Source: Parcubacteria group bacterium
GTDB taxonomy: Bacteria > Patescibacteriota > Minisyncoccia > UBA6257 > JACRHY01
Reading direction: 5' to 3'
DNA length: 21,430 nucleotides
Assembly (NCBI GenBank): GCA_016215765.1
Contig: JACRHY010000040.1
Location: 1 to 21,430 of the forward strand
The number at the start of each line of letters is the position of its first letter. Positions within the stretch are counted from its first letter, which is position 1. The position numbers and the translations under genes are program-made. This document shows, piece by piece, positions 12,685 through 19,274 of the stretch. The notes beneath the pieces were generated by a model. That model searched no databases. It saw only the letters and a list, made by a program, of their open reading frames with translations, and was not told the DNA's origin.

Positions 12685-13613
12685 AAGCGCGAAAACCGAA
12701 AATCATCGCCGTTGTCGGACCGACGGCCGGCGGCAAAAGCGATTTGGCGGTTGAAATCGCCCAAAAATTCAACGGCGAAGTGATTTCCGCCGACTCGCGC
12801 CAGATTTATCGCGGGTTGAACATTGGCAGCGGTAAAATAACCAAGCGCGAAATGAAAGGAATTCCCCATCATCTCCTTGACGTCGCTTCGCCGAAAAGAA
12901 CTTTTACCGTCGCGCGATTCAAGAAACTGGCCGAAAAAGTGATCGCGGGAATAACAAAGCGCGGCAAATTGCCGGTTATCTGCGGCGGAACCGGTCTTTA
13001 CATAAACGCTCTTATCGGCGGTTGGAGCATCCCATCCATCCCCCCCGATCCGAAACTGCGCGCCCGGCTGGAAAAAATAACGACAAAAGAGCTTTTTGAA
13101 AAACTATTTGAGTTGGATAAAAACCGCGCGAAAAATATTGACCGCTTCAACCGTCGCCGGCTTATCCGCGCTCTGGAAATAGTAATAACAACCGGCAAGG
13201 CCGTTCCCCCTCTCAAACGCGAAAGCCGTTATATCGTGCTTAAAATCGGCGTCGCTTTTCCGCCGGAGGAGCTCAAAAAACGCATCACCCTCCGCCTGAA
13301 GCGGCGATTCAAAGAGGGAATGATCGGGGAGGTGGAAAAACTGCGTCGGGAGGGAGTCGGCTGGAAACGGCTGGACGACTTGGGATTGGAATATCGCTGG
13401 ATTTCCCGTTATCTTCGCGGCGCGCCCCGCAAAATGCGGGGCTTGATCAGCAGAAAAGAAATGGAAGCGGCGCTGGAAAAAGAAATTATTAAATACGCCA
13501 AAAGACAGATAACCTGGTTCAAGCGGGACAAGGAAATCATCTGGCTTCAGCCGGCTGACATAAAAAAAGACAAGGCATTTCGCCTTGCCCGGAGGTTTCT
13601 TCTTAAGTATTAG
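12678..13613 (+). CDS. miaA: tRNA dimethylallyltransferase
   Basis: Adds the isopentenyl group to A37 of tRNAs reading UNN codons. 311 aa with P-loop GPTAGGKS (14-21), the DSRQIYRG motif (39-46) carrying the catalytic Asp, VICGGTGLYINAL (101-113) and the C-terminal YAKRQITWFKRD (about 276-287). It is the only clear plus-strand gene in the window. Between RYLRG and LISRKEM, seven or so extra residues (APRKMRG) come from a perfect DNA palindrome at 13424-13442, where usual MiaA goes straight into the next helix. The 3' end contains, antisense, the terminator of the convergent coiled-coil gene and overlaps that gene by 11 bases. No clear promoter or SD is seen before the ATG. Confidence 0.95.
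   Translation: MSKARKPKIIAVVGPTAGGKSDLAVEIAQKFNGEVISADSRQIYRGLNIGSGKITKREMKGIPHHLLDVASPKRTFTVARFKKLAEKVIAGITKRGKLPVICGGTGLYINALIGGWSIPSIPPDPKLRARLEKITTKELFEKLFELDKNRAKNIDRFNRRRLIRALEIVITTGKAVPPLKRESRYIVLKIGVAFPPEELKKRITLRLKRRFKEGMIGEVEKLRREGVGWKRLDDLGLEYRWISRYLRGAPRKMRGLISRKEMEAALEKEIIKYAKRQITWFKRDKEIIWLQPADIKKDKAFRLARRFLLKY
13424..13442. repeat. Palindrome inserted in miaA
   Basis: GCCCCGC, loop AAAAT, GCGGGGC: a perfect 7-bp inverted repeat inside the coding sequence, encoding a short basic loop absent from typical MiaA. GCGGGGCTTG resembles the hairpin upstream of secD (CGGGGCTTG on the minus strand). Confidence 0.7.
13562..13589 (-). terminator. Intrinsic terminator of the coiled-coil gene, inside miaA
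   Basis: Minus strand: GGCAAGGC (13589-13582), loop GAAAT, GCCTTGTC (13576-13569), then seven T (13568-13562). The 8-bp stem has one G-U pair. It lies 14 bases beyond the stop of the minus-strand coiled-coil gene and is wholly within sense codons of miaA. Confidence 0.8.
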
Positions 13614-13821
13614 CAATCCGTTCCTCCGCTTCTTTCAATTTTCGCTTTATTTCGGCAATCCTCGCCGCAGTCGCCGCCTCACGGATTAGCTTCTCGGAAG
13701 CTTTTCCGGTGGCCCCTGCTAACTCCCGAAGTCGCCGCTCTTTAGCGGCCGCCTCTCTTCCGACCGCCAAAGTAGATTCTGTAGTCTGCTCTTTTTTGAA
13801 TCTTTCCATTGATGTTTCCAT
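13603..13821 (-). CDS. Small charged coiled-coil protein
   Basis: 72 aa, rich in Ala, Glu, Arg and Lys, with no membrane segment and no Cys. Residues about 22-70 are predicted by eye as one long helix with heptad-like spacing (EKLIREAATAARIAEIKRKL then KEAEERI). The first 20 residues are polar. I do not recognise a family. The gene has the best expression signals in the window: consensus promoter 13878-13905, a perfect AAGGAGG SD 7 bases before the ATG at 13821, and a strong terminator. This suggests an abundant product. Its end overlaps the convergent miaA by 11 bases. It could be a nucleoid, stress or ribosome-associated protein; none of these can be decided from sequence. Confidence 0.7.
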   Translation of the reverse strand: METSMERFKKEQTTESTLAVGREAAAKERRLRELAGATGKASEKLIREAATAARIAEIKRKLKEAEERIANT

Positions 13822-13850
13822 TTTTTTCCTCCTTATAAATTAATGGTTAT

Positions 13851-13874
13851 TTCCGACTTCTGGTTCCGACTTCT
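13851..13874. repeat. Direct repeat in the leader of the coiled-coil gene
   Basis: TTCCGACTTCT occurs at 13851-13861 and 13864-13874, 13 bases apart, just downstream of the -10. Two in-line copies there could be an operator or an RNA-binding site. Confidence 0.5.
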
Positions 13875-13877
13875 TAC

Positions 13878-13905
13878 ATAATACAATAAAACTTATATTT
13901 GTCAA
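13878..13905 (-). promoter_or_regulatory. Strong promoter of the coiled-coil gene
   Basis: Minus strand: -35 TTGACA (13905-13900, full consensus), 16-base spacer, -10 TATTAT (13883-13878). The TGA within the -35 is the stop codon of gatB, the same arrangement as trmD/secD. Confidence 0.75.
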
Positions 13906-15452
13906 GGGCTTAAATTTTCCTCAAAAATCCGCCTTAAAACCTCCGGATTTCCCCGACCTTTGAGCTTGGCCATCGCTTTGCCGACGAGAAACTGCAAAGC
14001 GTTTTGTTTCCCCTTTTTGAAATCGCCGGCGGCCGCTTCGTTTTCTTTTATCACTTCCAAAACGGCCTCTTTCAGGCCGGCGGCGTCGGAAATCTGCCCC
14101 AAATTTTTATCTTTGGCAATCTGCCGCGGATCAGCGCCGGTTTGGAACATTTCCGCCAAAATGTCTTTGGCGGCGCGGCTGGAAATCTCGCCGCTGGCGG
14201 CGGCAATGGCCAAATCAGCCAGATTTTCCGGCGTGATTTTTATCTCGTCCAACGAAACGATTTTCTTTTCGTTCATCAGTCCCCGCAAATCGGACATAAA
14301 ATAATTGTAAAGCGTCTGAATGATTTTTTTTCCCTCCTCGCCCTCGGCGATGTTGGTCAAAAGCTCGGAAACCGCCTCTTCAAAAAATTCCGCCGTCCGC
14401 CGGTCTTCAGCCAAAAGCGCGGCCTGTTCGCGACTCAAAGAAAACTCCGCGGCGAAACGGACGCGTTTTTCCGCCGGCAATTCGGGAACGGCTATTTTAA
14501 GATCTTCCAGTCCCAGAGCGGCCGGCTCAAACGGCGGCAAGTCGGGTTCGGGAAAATAACGGTAGTCGTGCGCTTCTTCTTTGCTCCGCTGGGATTCGGT
14601 TTCTCCGCTGTTTTCGTTCCAGCCGCGAGTTTCCTGCCTGACCTTCCCGCCGCTTTCCAAAACTTCCGTCTGTCTTTTTATTTCATAGCCGATCGCCTCT
14701 TCAACCGCCCTGAAAGAATTGAGATTTTTCACTTCCACTTTCGTGCCCAGCGCGCCGTCCTTCGGCAAGCTCAGGGCAAGTTCCTTCGCCAAGCTGATGT
14801 TCGCTTCTACCCGCATCTGCCCCCGCTCCATATCGGCGTCGGAAATTTCCAAATACCGCAGAATCCGCCGCAGTTCCTGCGCGAACGCTTTCGCTTCCAG
14901 CGCGTCTTCAATGTCCGGCTCGGTTACCAGCTCCATCAGCGGCACGCCGGCGCGGTTAAAATCTACTAAACTGACACCCGACGTTTGACCTTTGACATTT
15001 GATCGCGATTTTTCCGTCAATTGTTTATTGTCAATTGTTAAATGTAATAGGCGGCCGGTATCTTCCTCCAGATGGATGCGGCGGAGCCGCACGGCCTTGT
15101 TCACCGATTCTCCGACGACATTTTTGTATTCAACGACCAAGACGCCGCTTTCAACGAGCGGCCGGTCATATTGGGAAATCTGATAGCCCTTCGGCAAGTC
15201 GGGATAAAAATAATTTTTGCGGTCAAATTTCGTCGTTTCGGCAATCTTCGCGCCGAGCGCCAGACCCAGTTTCAAAACCGCCTTGACGGCCTCTTTATTG
15301 ATGGTCGGCAGAGTGCCTGGATGACCGGCGCAGACGGGACAAACGTTTATATTGGGATGCGTTTCGCCGGCGTCGTTAAGACAGCCGCAGAACATTTTCG
15401 TCTTCGTTTTCAGTTCGGCGTGGATTTCCAATCCGATTGTCGGCTTAAGCAT
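13902..15452 (-). CDS. gatB: Aspartyl/glutamyl-tRNA amidotransferase subunit B, with repeat insertions
   Basis: Part of GatCAB, which turns Glu-tRNAGln or Asp-tRNAAsn into the amidated form. 516 aa, slightly longer than usual. The N-terminus reads MLKPTIGLEIHAELKTKTKM, the zinc ligands are Cys22, Cys24, Cys38 and Cys41, and the ATP/kinase core includes VRLRRIHLEEDTGR (121-134) and SLVDFNRAGVPLMELV (161-176). The C-terminal YqeY-like tail domain ends NPEVLRRIFEENLSP. Two insertions are visible. Residues about 137-160 (HLTIDNKQLTEKSRS and on) come from 7-bp repeat DNA. Residues about 221-234 (LAKELALSLPKDGA) come from a GC-rich repeat sharing words with the trmH insertion. gatA and gatC are not in the window. 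It starts 16 bases after the deoxyribosyltransferase-like gene. Confidence 0.96.
   Translation of the reverse strand: MLKPTIGLEIHAELKTKTKMFCGCLNDAGETHPNINVCPVCAGHPGTLPTINKEAVKAVLKLGLALGAKIAETTKFDRKNYFYPDLPKGYQISQYDRPLVESGVLVVEYKNVVGESVNKAVRLRRIHLEEDTGRLLHLTIDNKQLTEKSRSNVKGQTSGVSLVDFNRAGVPLMELVTEPDIEDALEAKAFAQELRRILRYLEISDADMERGQMRVEANISLAKELALSLPKDGALGTKVEVKNLNSFRAVEEAIGYEIKRQTEVLESGGKVRQETRGWNENSGETESQRSKEEAHDYRYFPEPDLPPFEPAALGLEDLKIAVPELPAEKRVRFAAEFSLSREQAALLAEDRRTAEFFEEAVSELLTNIAEGEEGKKIIQTLYNYFMSDLRGLMNEKKIVSLDEIKITPENLADLAIAAASGEISSRAAKDILAEMFQTGADPRQIAKDKNLGQISDAAGLKEAVLEVIKENEAAAGDFKKGKQNALQFLVGKAMAKLKGRGNPEVLRRIFEENLSP
14759..14795. repeat. GC-rich repeat word inside gatB
   Basis: CCTTCGGCAAGCT (14759-14771) recurs with one change as CCTTCGCCAAGCT (14783-14795). 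The core TTCGGCAAGCTCA is found, inverted, inside trmH at 19381-19393 (TGAGCTTGCCGAA). It encodes a loop between NIS and GTKVEVKNLNSF where most GatB proteins have a shorter turn. Confidence 0.65.
14970..15043. repeat. Heptamer repeats inside gatB
   Basis: Plus-strand 14970-15004 splits into five 7-mers of the pattern NNNGAYN: ACTGACA, CCCGACG, TTTGACC, TTTGACA, TTTGATC. After 11 bases, 15016-15043 is GTCAATT, GTTTATT, GTCAATT, GTTAAAT (14-bp unit twice). Together they encode the extra residues between the GatB kinase motif and SLVDFNRAG. Confidence 0.8.
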
Positions 15453-15468
15453 TTTCGGTTTTTGGCGT

Positions 15469-15927
15469 TCAAGCCAATCTTTTAAGAAGTTCGTCCGGCG
15501 TGGAAACGATTTCGTGGATCAGCTTCCGCGACGACGGTTCGTCGTAAAGGTCGCGGGGATAGCTGCCCATCGCCGTCTTTTCGTGAAGCGCGTAAATCGT
15601 TTTTCCCAGAGCGGCGGCGGCAAAAAGCTCGCCGTTGGTATTGGCGCCCAAATAGCCGTCTTTGTTGAAAATAAAACAGACGTCGGCGACGCGCACTTTG
15701 CGGAAAAGATGATCGTAAACGCGGCCGGCAACGGATGTCCGGTAGCTGTAATCGGACATTCGTTCTTTTTCCGATTTCAGGTGAAGATCGTCCGGGCGGT
15801 CTTCAAATTCGGGATCAAAAATAACCGGGTGCATGCCCTTTTCTTTCGCCAGATTGCGCAAAGCGGCAATAAATTCATACATATCCTTTTTGAACCGCTG
15901 GCTGGAACAAAAAACAACGCTCTTCAT
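15469..15927 (-). CDS. Nucleoside 2-deoxyribosyltransferase-like protein
   Basis: 152 aa from the ATG at 15927 (a TTG extension upstream is unlikely). The fold looks like the small Rossmann-type NDT family: an opening beta strand MKSVVFCSS, and then RVADVCFIFNKDGYLG and ANTNGELFAAAALGKTIYAL (about 79-114). In this family the Glu of the second segment (Glu100) is the nucleophile for breaking and transferring the N-glycosidic bond. The central DYSYRTS motif is also family-like. The real substrate cannot be read from sequence; homologues include nucleotide salvage and hydrolase enzymes. Just upstream of gatB, probably the same transcript. No SD. Confidence 0.65.
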   Translation of the reverse strand: MKSVVFCSSQRFKKDMYEFIAALRNLAKEKGMHPVIFDPEFEDRPDDLHLKSEKERMSDYSYRTSVAGRVYDHLFRKVRVADVCFIFNKDGYLGANTNGELFAAAALGKTIYALHEKTAMGSYPRDLYDEPSSRKLIHEIVSTPDELLKRLA

Positions 15928-15984
15928 TGATTTTATGTTAGCCAATTTTCCGACAAAAGGCAAAAATACGGCGAAAGAACCGCC

Positions 15985-16302
15985 TCACCGACAGCACGCG
16001 TAACCCGTACCCCAACCGGTAGAAATCGTAACTCTGCCGCCGCAAGTAGCGCCCACCGGTCTGAACATTATTAAACTCCCGTTGTCATCGCAGGAACCGT
16101 AAGTGCCGACGGAACCAAGATTGGAAAATCCGCTCAAACAACTTCCCGAGTAAGACACATAACAACCCGCCGTTTTGTTGTATATATCCGACATTGAATA
16201 CATCGTCGGAGCCGGACTGGCCGAAGGCGTCAATGAACCGGCTTTGGTTTGAAGATAAACCGCTGCGCCGGCGCCGATAACCAAACCGAAACAAAAGAGC
16301 AA
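15985..16302 (-). CDS. Membrane-anchored Cys-rich surface protein; natural start out of frame
   Basis: The open frame (TTG at 16302) gives 105 aa. A hydrophobic N-terminal anchor (about 1-17) is followed by a Ser/Pro/Ala linker and an extracellular part with six cysteines (47, 55, 71, 87, 103, 104), enough for three disulfides. I do not recognise a family. The frame stays open upstream of the TTG and reads PTNPLYSRVGWLLFCFGLV, a convincing basic-plus-hydrophobic anchor, but has no start codon. An ATG at 16343, right behind a perfect extended -10, is in another frame (MSNQPTPF...), which stops after 37 codons. One more AACC unit (now three, on the minus strand) or one more C in the C-run would join ATG and body into one protein. 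It may be a frame-switched gene, a recent mutation or a sequencing error. Confidence 0.6.
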   Translation of the reverse strand: MLFCFGLVIGAGAAVYLQTKAGSLTPSASPAPTMYSMSDIYNKTAGCYVSYSGSCLSGFSNLGSVGTYGSCDDNGSLIMFRPVGATCGGRVTISTGWGTGYACCR

Positions 16303-16322
16303 CCACCCAACTCTAGAATAAA

Positions 16323-16343
16323 GGGGGTTGGTTGGTTGCTCAT
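16323..16343 (-). repeat. AACC tetranucleotide repeat and C-run at a start codon
   Basis: On the minus strand the ATG (16343-16341) is followed by AGC, three AACC units (16337-16326) and further C to 16323, giving a five-C run. The out-of-frame offset is exactly what a gain of one AACC unit, a loss of two, or a gain of one C would correct. Confidence 0.75.
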
Positions 16344-16349
16344 AAAAAT

Positions 16350-16358
16350 ATTATAGCA
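16350..16358 (-). promoter_or_regulatory. Extended -10 promoter of the Cys-rich gene
   Basis: TGCTATAAT on the minus strand, full consensus for an extended -10, ending 6 bases before the ATG at 16343. The transcript would begin at the ATG (leaderless). No -35 is evident, which is normal for this promoter class. Confidence 0.65.
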
Positions 16359-16383
16359 TAACGCGCCGAAAAGCCGGTTATTA

Positions 16384-17028
16384 TTAGATTTTCCTCAATG
16401 TCCGGTAAGCGCCGGCGGGATCGGGATCGTTGAAAATATAGGAAGCCGAGACGACCACATCAGCTCCCGCTTCTTTGACGAGCCGCGCCGTTTTGTCGTT
16501 TATCCCCCCGTCAACTTCAATAATGACGTCGGGATAATTCTTCCGCAAAAATTTTATTTTTTCCAAAACCGTTTCCTGAAATTCCCGTCCGGCGAGTCCC
16601 GGATCAACGGCTAAAATCTGAACCGCGCCGAAATTGCCCAAAAAAGGAACCAGATTTTCAACCGGCGTCGGCGGCTTGATTGATAAAACGGCGTCGGCGC
16701 CGTATTTTCGGCAAACTTCCAAAATGAAGGCCGGATCTTTGACGGCCTCCTGATGAATGATTATTCCCTTCGCTCCCGCCCTAAGCCATTGTTCAACGAC
16801 TTTCTCCGGCTCCTCCACCATCAGATGAATTTCAAATTTGAGTGGCGTTTTCAGCGGCGCCAGCTCTTCGGGATTTCCCCATGTGAGGTTGGAAGTGAAC
16901 GCCCCGTCCGTTACGTCAAGATGCGCCCACAGATCGCATTGCTGTTCAAAACAGATTTTTTCAATGACGCCGATTTTCTTTCTGACGTCGTCAAAATTAT
17001 TTTCATTGATCGCCGGAATGACGTGCAT
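16384..17028 (-). CDS. rpe: Ribulose-phosphate 3-epimerase
   Basis: Interconverts ribulose-5-phosphate and xylulose-5-phosphate in the pentose phosphate pathway. 214 aa TIM barrel. The metal ligands are in place: His36 and Asp38 in WAHLDVTDG, His68 in EIHLM, Asp173 in IEVDGGIN. The phosphate-binding end reads DVVVSASYIFNDPDPAGAY. The opening PAINENNF departs from the usual PSIL motif (Ser replaced by Ala), and the chain is a little divergent, so a related sugar-phosphate epimerase is possible. It lies directly after rpiB (12 bases), which supports the pentose phosphate role. No SD. Confidence 0.85.
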   Translation of the reverse strand: MHVIPAINENNFDDVRKKIGVIEKICFEQQCDLWAHLDVTDGAFTSNLTWGNPEELAPLKTPLKFEIHLMVEEPEKVVEQWLRAGAKGIIIHQEAVKDPAFILEVCRKYGADAVLSIKPPTPVENLVPFLGNFGAVQILAVDPGLAGREFQETVLEKIKFLRKNYPDVIIEVDGGINDKTARLVKEAGADVVVSASYIFNDPDPAGAYRTLRKI

Positions 17029-17040
17029 AAAACAACTGGG

Positions 17041-17496
17041 TTAGGTTCGGGATTCTATTTCTTTGATTTTTTGAATCCGGCGGCGGTGGCGCTCATCGCC
17101 GGAAAAGGGCGTCGCCAGCCAGGTTTTAACGATTTTTTTCGCCGTTTCTTCGTCCATAAAATCGGCCGCCAGCGCCAGAACGTTGGCGTCGTCGTCGTTG
17201 CGGCTGACATAGGCCTGGTCGGAAAAAGAAACCAGCGCGGAACGGACTCCCGGAAATTTGTTGGCGGCAATATCAACGCCGACGCCGGAACCGCAGATGA
17301 CAATTCCCCGGTCCGCGCCGGTCGCGTCGGCCGAAATCTTTTCCGCCACCCGCGCGGCAAACACCGGATAGTCGTCGCCGTCTTCGTAACGTTCAGCGCC
17401 CAAATCAACCGCACTAAAGCCGAGTTCTTTCAGAAAATCTTTTAAGGCCTCTTTCATCTTAAAACCGCGATGATCGGCGGCAATGTAAATAATCAT
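17041..17496 (-). CDS. rpiB: Ribose-5-phosphate isomerase B
   Basis: Converts ribose-5-phosphate to ribulose-5-phosphate, the substrate of the next gene's enzyme. 151 aa of the RpiB/LacAB family: IAADHRGFKMKEAL (5-18), catalytic Cys68 in VICGSGVGVDIAANKFPGVR (66-85), and the DDDANVLALAADFMD stretch (about 101-115). The C-terminal basic HRRRIQKI segment is usual. It sits between the XapX-type protein (12 bases away) and rpe (12 bases), so the group is probably one transcript led by gap. Confidence 0.95.
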   Translation of the reverse strand: MIIYIAADHRGFKMKEALKDFLKELGFSAVDLGAERYEDGDDYPVFAARVAEKISADATGADRGIVICGSGVGVDIAANKFPGVRSALVSFSDQAYVSRNDDDANVLALAADFMDEETAKKIVKTWLATPFSGDERHRRRIQKIKEIESRT

Positions 17497-17508
17497 GGTT
17501 TTCGGCGA

Positions 17509-17679
17509 TTATTTTTGAAAATACCGGACGACGAAATAGCCGAGAAAAATCCCCAAAATTCCGACAATTCCCGCCAAAGCCGTCGGCGCGGGAATCGGCA
17601 ATTTTAGCAAACCGAAAATTACCCCCGCAACCACTCCCGCCAAAAGCGATTTCGCTATTTCCAAAAAATTTTCCGGCAT
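17509..17679 (-). CDS. XapX-type small membrane protein
   Basis: 56 aa (MPENFLEIAKSLLAGVVAG and on), with two membrane segments: about 9-25 and 33-51. The pattern SLLAGVVAGVIFGLLKLPIP followed by APTALAGIVGILGIFLGY matches what I know of the XapX domain, whose hallmark is the hydrophobic helix, a P-x-P-AP turn and a second Gly-rich helix. The function of that family is not established. It begins 12 bases after the gap stop and ends 12 bases before rpiB. Codon use and spacing fit a real gene in the same operon. No SD. Confidence 0.75.
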   Translation of the reverse strand: MPENFLEIAKSLLAGVVAGVIFGLLKLPIPAPTALAGIVGILGIFLGYFVVRYFQK

Positions 17680-17691
17680 TTTACGAACTTT

Positions 17692-18732
17692 TTACAAATT
17701 TTCCGCCGCCTTAACGACGTGTTTGACCAAAGTCGTCACATAGCCCCACTCGTTGTCGTACCAGCCCATCACTTTCACTAAATCGCCGTCCATCACTTTG
17801 GTCAGGCGAGAGTCCACGACGACGCCGTACGGCTCGCCGATAACGTCGGAAGAAACCAGCTGATCGTCCGTTACTTTGATAACCCCCTCCCAGCGGGGAC
17901 TTTTCGCCGCTGCCCGAAAAATATCGTTTATTTCCTCAACGGAGGTCTTGCGCTTGGCGACGAAAGTGAAATCGGCCAGCGATCCGGTGATGATGGGAAC
18001 GCGAATGGCGACGCCGTCAAATTTTCCGTCAAGCTCCTTGATCACTCTGGCGACGGAAATAGCCGCGCCGGTGGTGGACGGCGAAATGTTCTGGGCGGCG
18101 GCGCGGCCGCGGCGAAAATCCGTCGTTCCCTTGACGGGACCGTCAACGATACCCTGCGTCGCCGTATAGGCGTGAACGGTGGTCAGAATCGCCTTCGCCA
18201 CGCCGACGCTCTCCGCCATCACCGCCGCCAGCGGCGAGGTGGCGTTAGTGGTGCAGGAACCGTTGGAAGAAAGTTTGACGGCGGCAAACCGGCCTTCGTT
18301 AACCCCCAGGAGAATCGTTTCGCCGCCCGCCGTTCCTTCCGCGTCTTTCGCCGGAGCGGTAATGACGACTTTTTTGGCGCCGGCGGCCAGATGCACCGAC
18401 GCCTTCTCAAACGATTCAAAAACGCCGGTGGACTCAACAACCGCGTCAATGCCCAGCTTGCCCCACGGCAATTTGGTCGGGTCTTTTTCCTGAAGAATGG
18501 CTATTTCTTTTCCGTCCACGATAAGCGTCCCGCCGACGCCGTCGGAATTTCTTTTTACTTCAACGCTTTTGGGATACGCCCGGTAAACGGAGTCGTATTT
18601 CAAGAGATACGCCTCGTTTTCAATGTCGCCCAAATCGTTAATGGCGACTATGTCCAGCTCCGGCCGTTCAAACGCCTGCCGGAAAAACAACCGCCCGATC
18701 CTTCCGAATCCGTTAATCGCTATTTTTGCCAT
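17692..18732 (-). CDS. gap: Glyceraldehyde-3-phosphate dehydrogenase
   Basis: Oxidises glyceraldehyde-3-phosphate to 1,3-bisphosphoglycerate with NAD in glycolysis. 346 aa. The Rossmann start is INGFGRIGR (6-14), and Asp33 in AINDL suggests NAD preference. The catalytic Cys160 is in SSNGSCTTNA and the partner His187 in ILTTVHAYT. The C-terminus has the usual WYDNEWGYV. The second cysteine of the common SCTTNC motif is alanine here; it is not catalytic, and its loss may lessen oxidation sensitivity. A small extra Gly-rich loop (EGTAGGE) lies at 132-138. It leads the cluster gap, XapX, rpiB, rpe. The upstream 50 bases are AT-rich without a convincing promoter. Confidence 0.97.
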   Translation of the reverse strand: MAKIAINGFGRIGRLFFRQAFERPELDIVAINDLGDIENEAYLLKYDSVYRAYPKSVEVKRNSDGVGGTLIVDGKEIAILQEKDPTKLPWGKLGIDAVVESTGVFESFEKASVHLAAGAKKVVITAPAKDAEGTAGGETILLGVNEGRFAAVKLSSNGSCTTNATSPLAAVMAESVGVAKAILTTVHAYTATQGIVDGPVKGTTDFRRGRAAAQNISPSTTGAAISVARVIKELDGKFDGVAIRVPIITGSLADFTFVAKRKTSVEEINDIFRAAAKSPRWEGVIKVTDDQLVSSDVIGEPYGVVVDSRLTKVMDGDLVKVMGWYDNEWGYVTTLVKHVVKAAENL

Positions 18733-18784
18733 AATTTAGTTAATTTTAATTTTATCGCTTTGAATTACGAAAAGCTTTCGGGGT

Positions 18785-19237
18785 TTACCAATAAATCCGG
18801 TCCCCGAGCCGGATACCGGCCTTGTCGGCCATTCCGGCGTTCAGCTCAATAACCGCGTCCGCTTCCGAAACCGGGTAGTAGCTGACAGGAACGGGAACGT
18901 CTTCCGGCGGCGTGTTTCTTTTTATATCAATCACCTTGTTCGCGTTAAGCCAAACGATGTCTATCGGAAAATTCATTCCTTTCATCCAAATCGGCCAAAG
19001 AACGGAATGCCCGAACAGAAAAATCATCCCCTCGTCATCCGCCATCCGTTCGCGCCCCGAAAGGCCGGTTTCCCGTTTTTGATCGGTGTCGGCAACGTCC
19101 AGCTTAAACGTCATTTCGCCGATCCGCAGATTGGCCTTGCCGTTGAAAACAAGAGACGGCCTGAACAGATAAGAAGCCGCCAGATAAACGACGCCCCCCA
19201 AAACAATGAAAATAATGACGAACCTTGCCGCTTTCAT
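18785..19237 (-). CDS. DUF192 family protein with N-terminal membrane anchor
   Basis: 150 aa. Residues about 5-24 are a single membrane anchor or signal (FVIIFIVLGGVVYLAASYLF). The rest is the small beta-barrel DUF192 domain: LDVADTDQKRETGLSGRERM (47-66), then GMIFLF, MKGMNFPIDIVWLN (about 87-100), AVIELNAG and the end GIRLGDRIYW. The role of the family is not settled; the domain faces the outside. A full TATAAT lies 9 bases before the ATG, giving a nearly leaderless mRNA. It lies 16 bases after the trmH stop. Confidence 0.93.
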   Translation of the reverse strand: MKAARFVIIFIVLGGVVYLAASYLFRPSLVFNGKANLRIGEMTFKLDVADTDQKRETGLSGRERMADDEGMIFLFGHSVLWPIWMKGMNFPIDIVWLNANKVIDIKRNTPPEDVPVPVSYYPVSEADAVIELNAGMADKAGIRLGDRIYW

Positions 19238-19246
19238 TTTTTAAAA

Positions 19247-19274
19247 TTATAACTCATCCGCGACGAGACGCCAA
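19247..19274 (-). promoter_or_regulatory. Promoter of the DUF192 gene
   Basis: Minus strand: TTGGCG (19274-19269), 16-base spacer, TATAAT (19252-19247), 9 bases before the ATG. The -10 is perfect and the -35 weak. Confidence 0.5.

Noticed and set aside
12605..12772. N-terminal extension of the small membrane protein
   Set aside because: It would run antisense through the miaA start; the ATG at 12604 has a perfect SD.
14004..14969. 321-codon plus-strand frame opposite gatB
   Set aside because: Phe/Gly/Arg-rich antisense shadow of gatB.
15962..15986. Terminator after the Cys-rich gene
   Set aside because: Only a 4-5-bp stem (GGCG/CGCC) before GTATTTTT; too weak to call.
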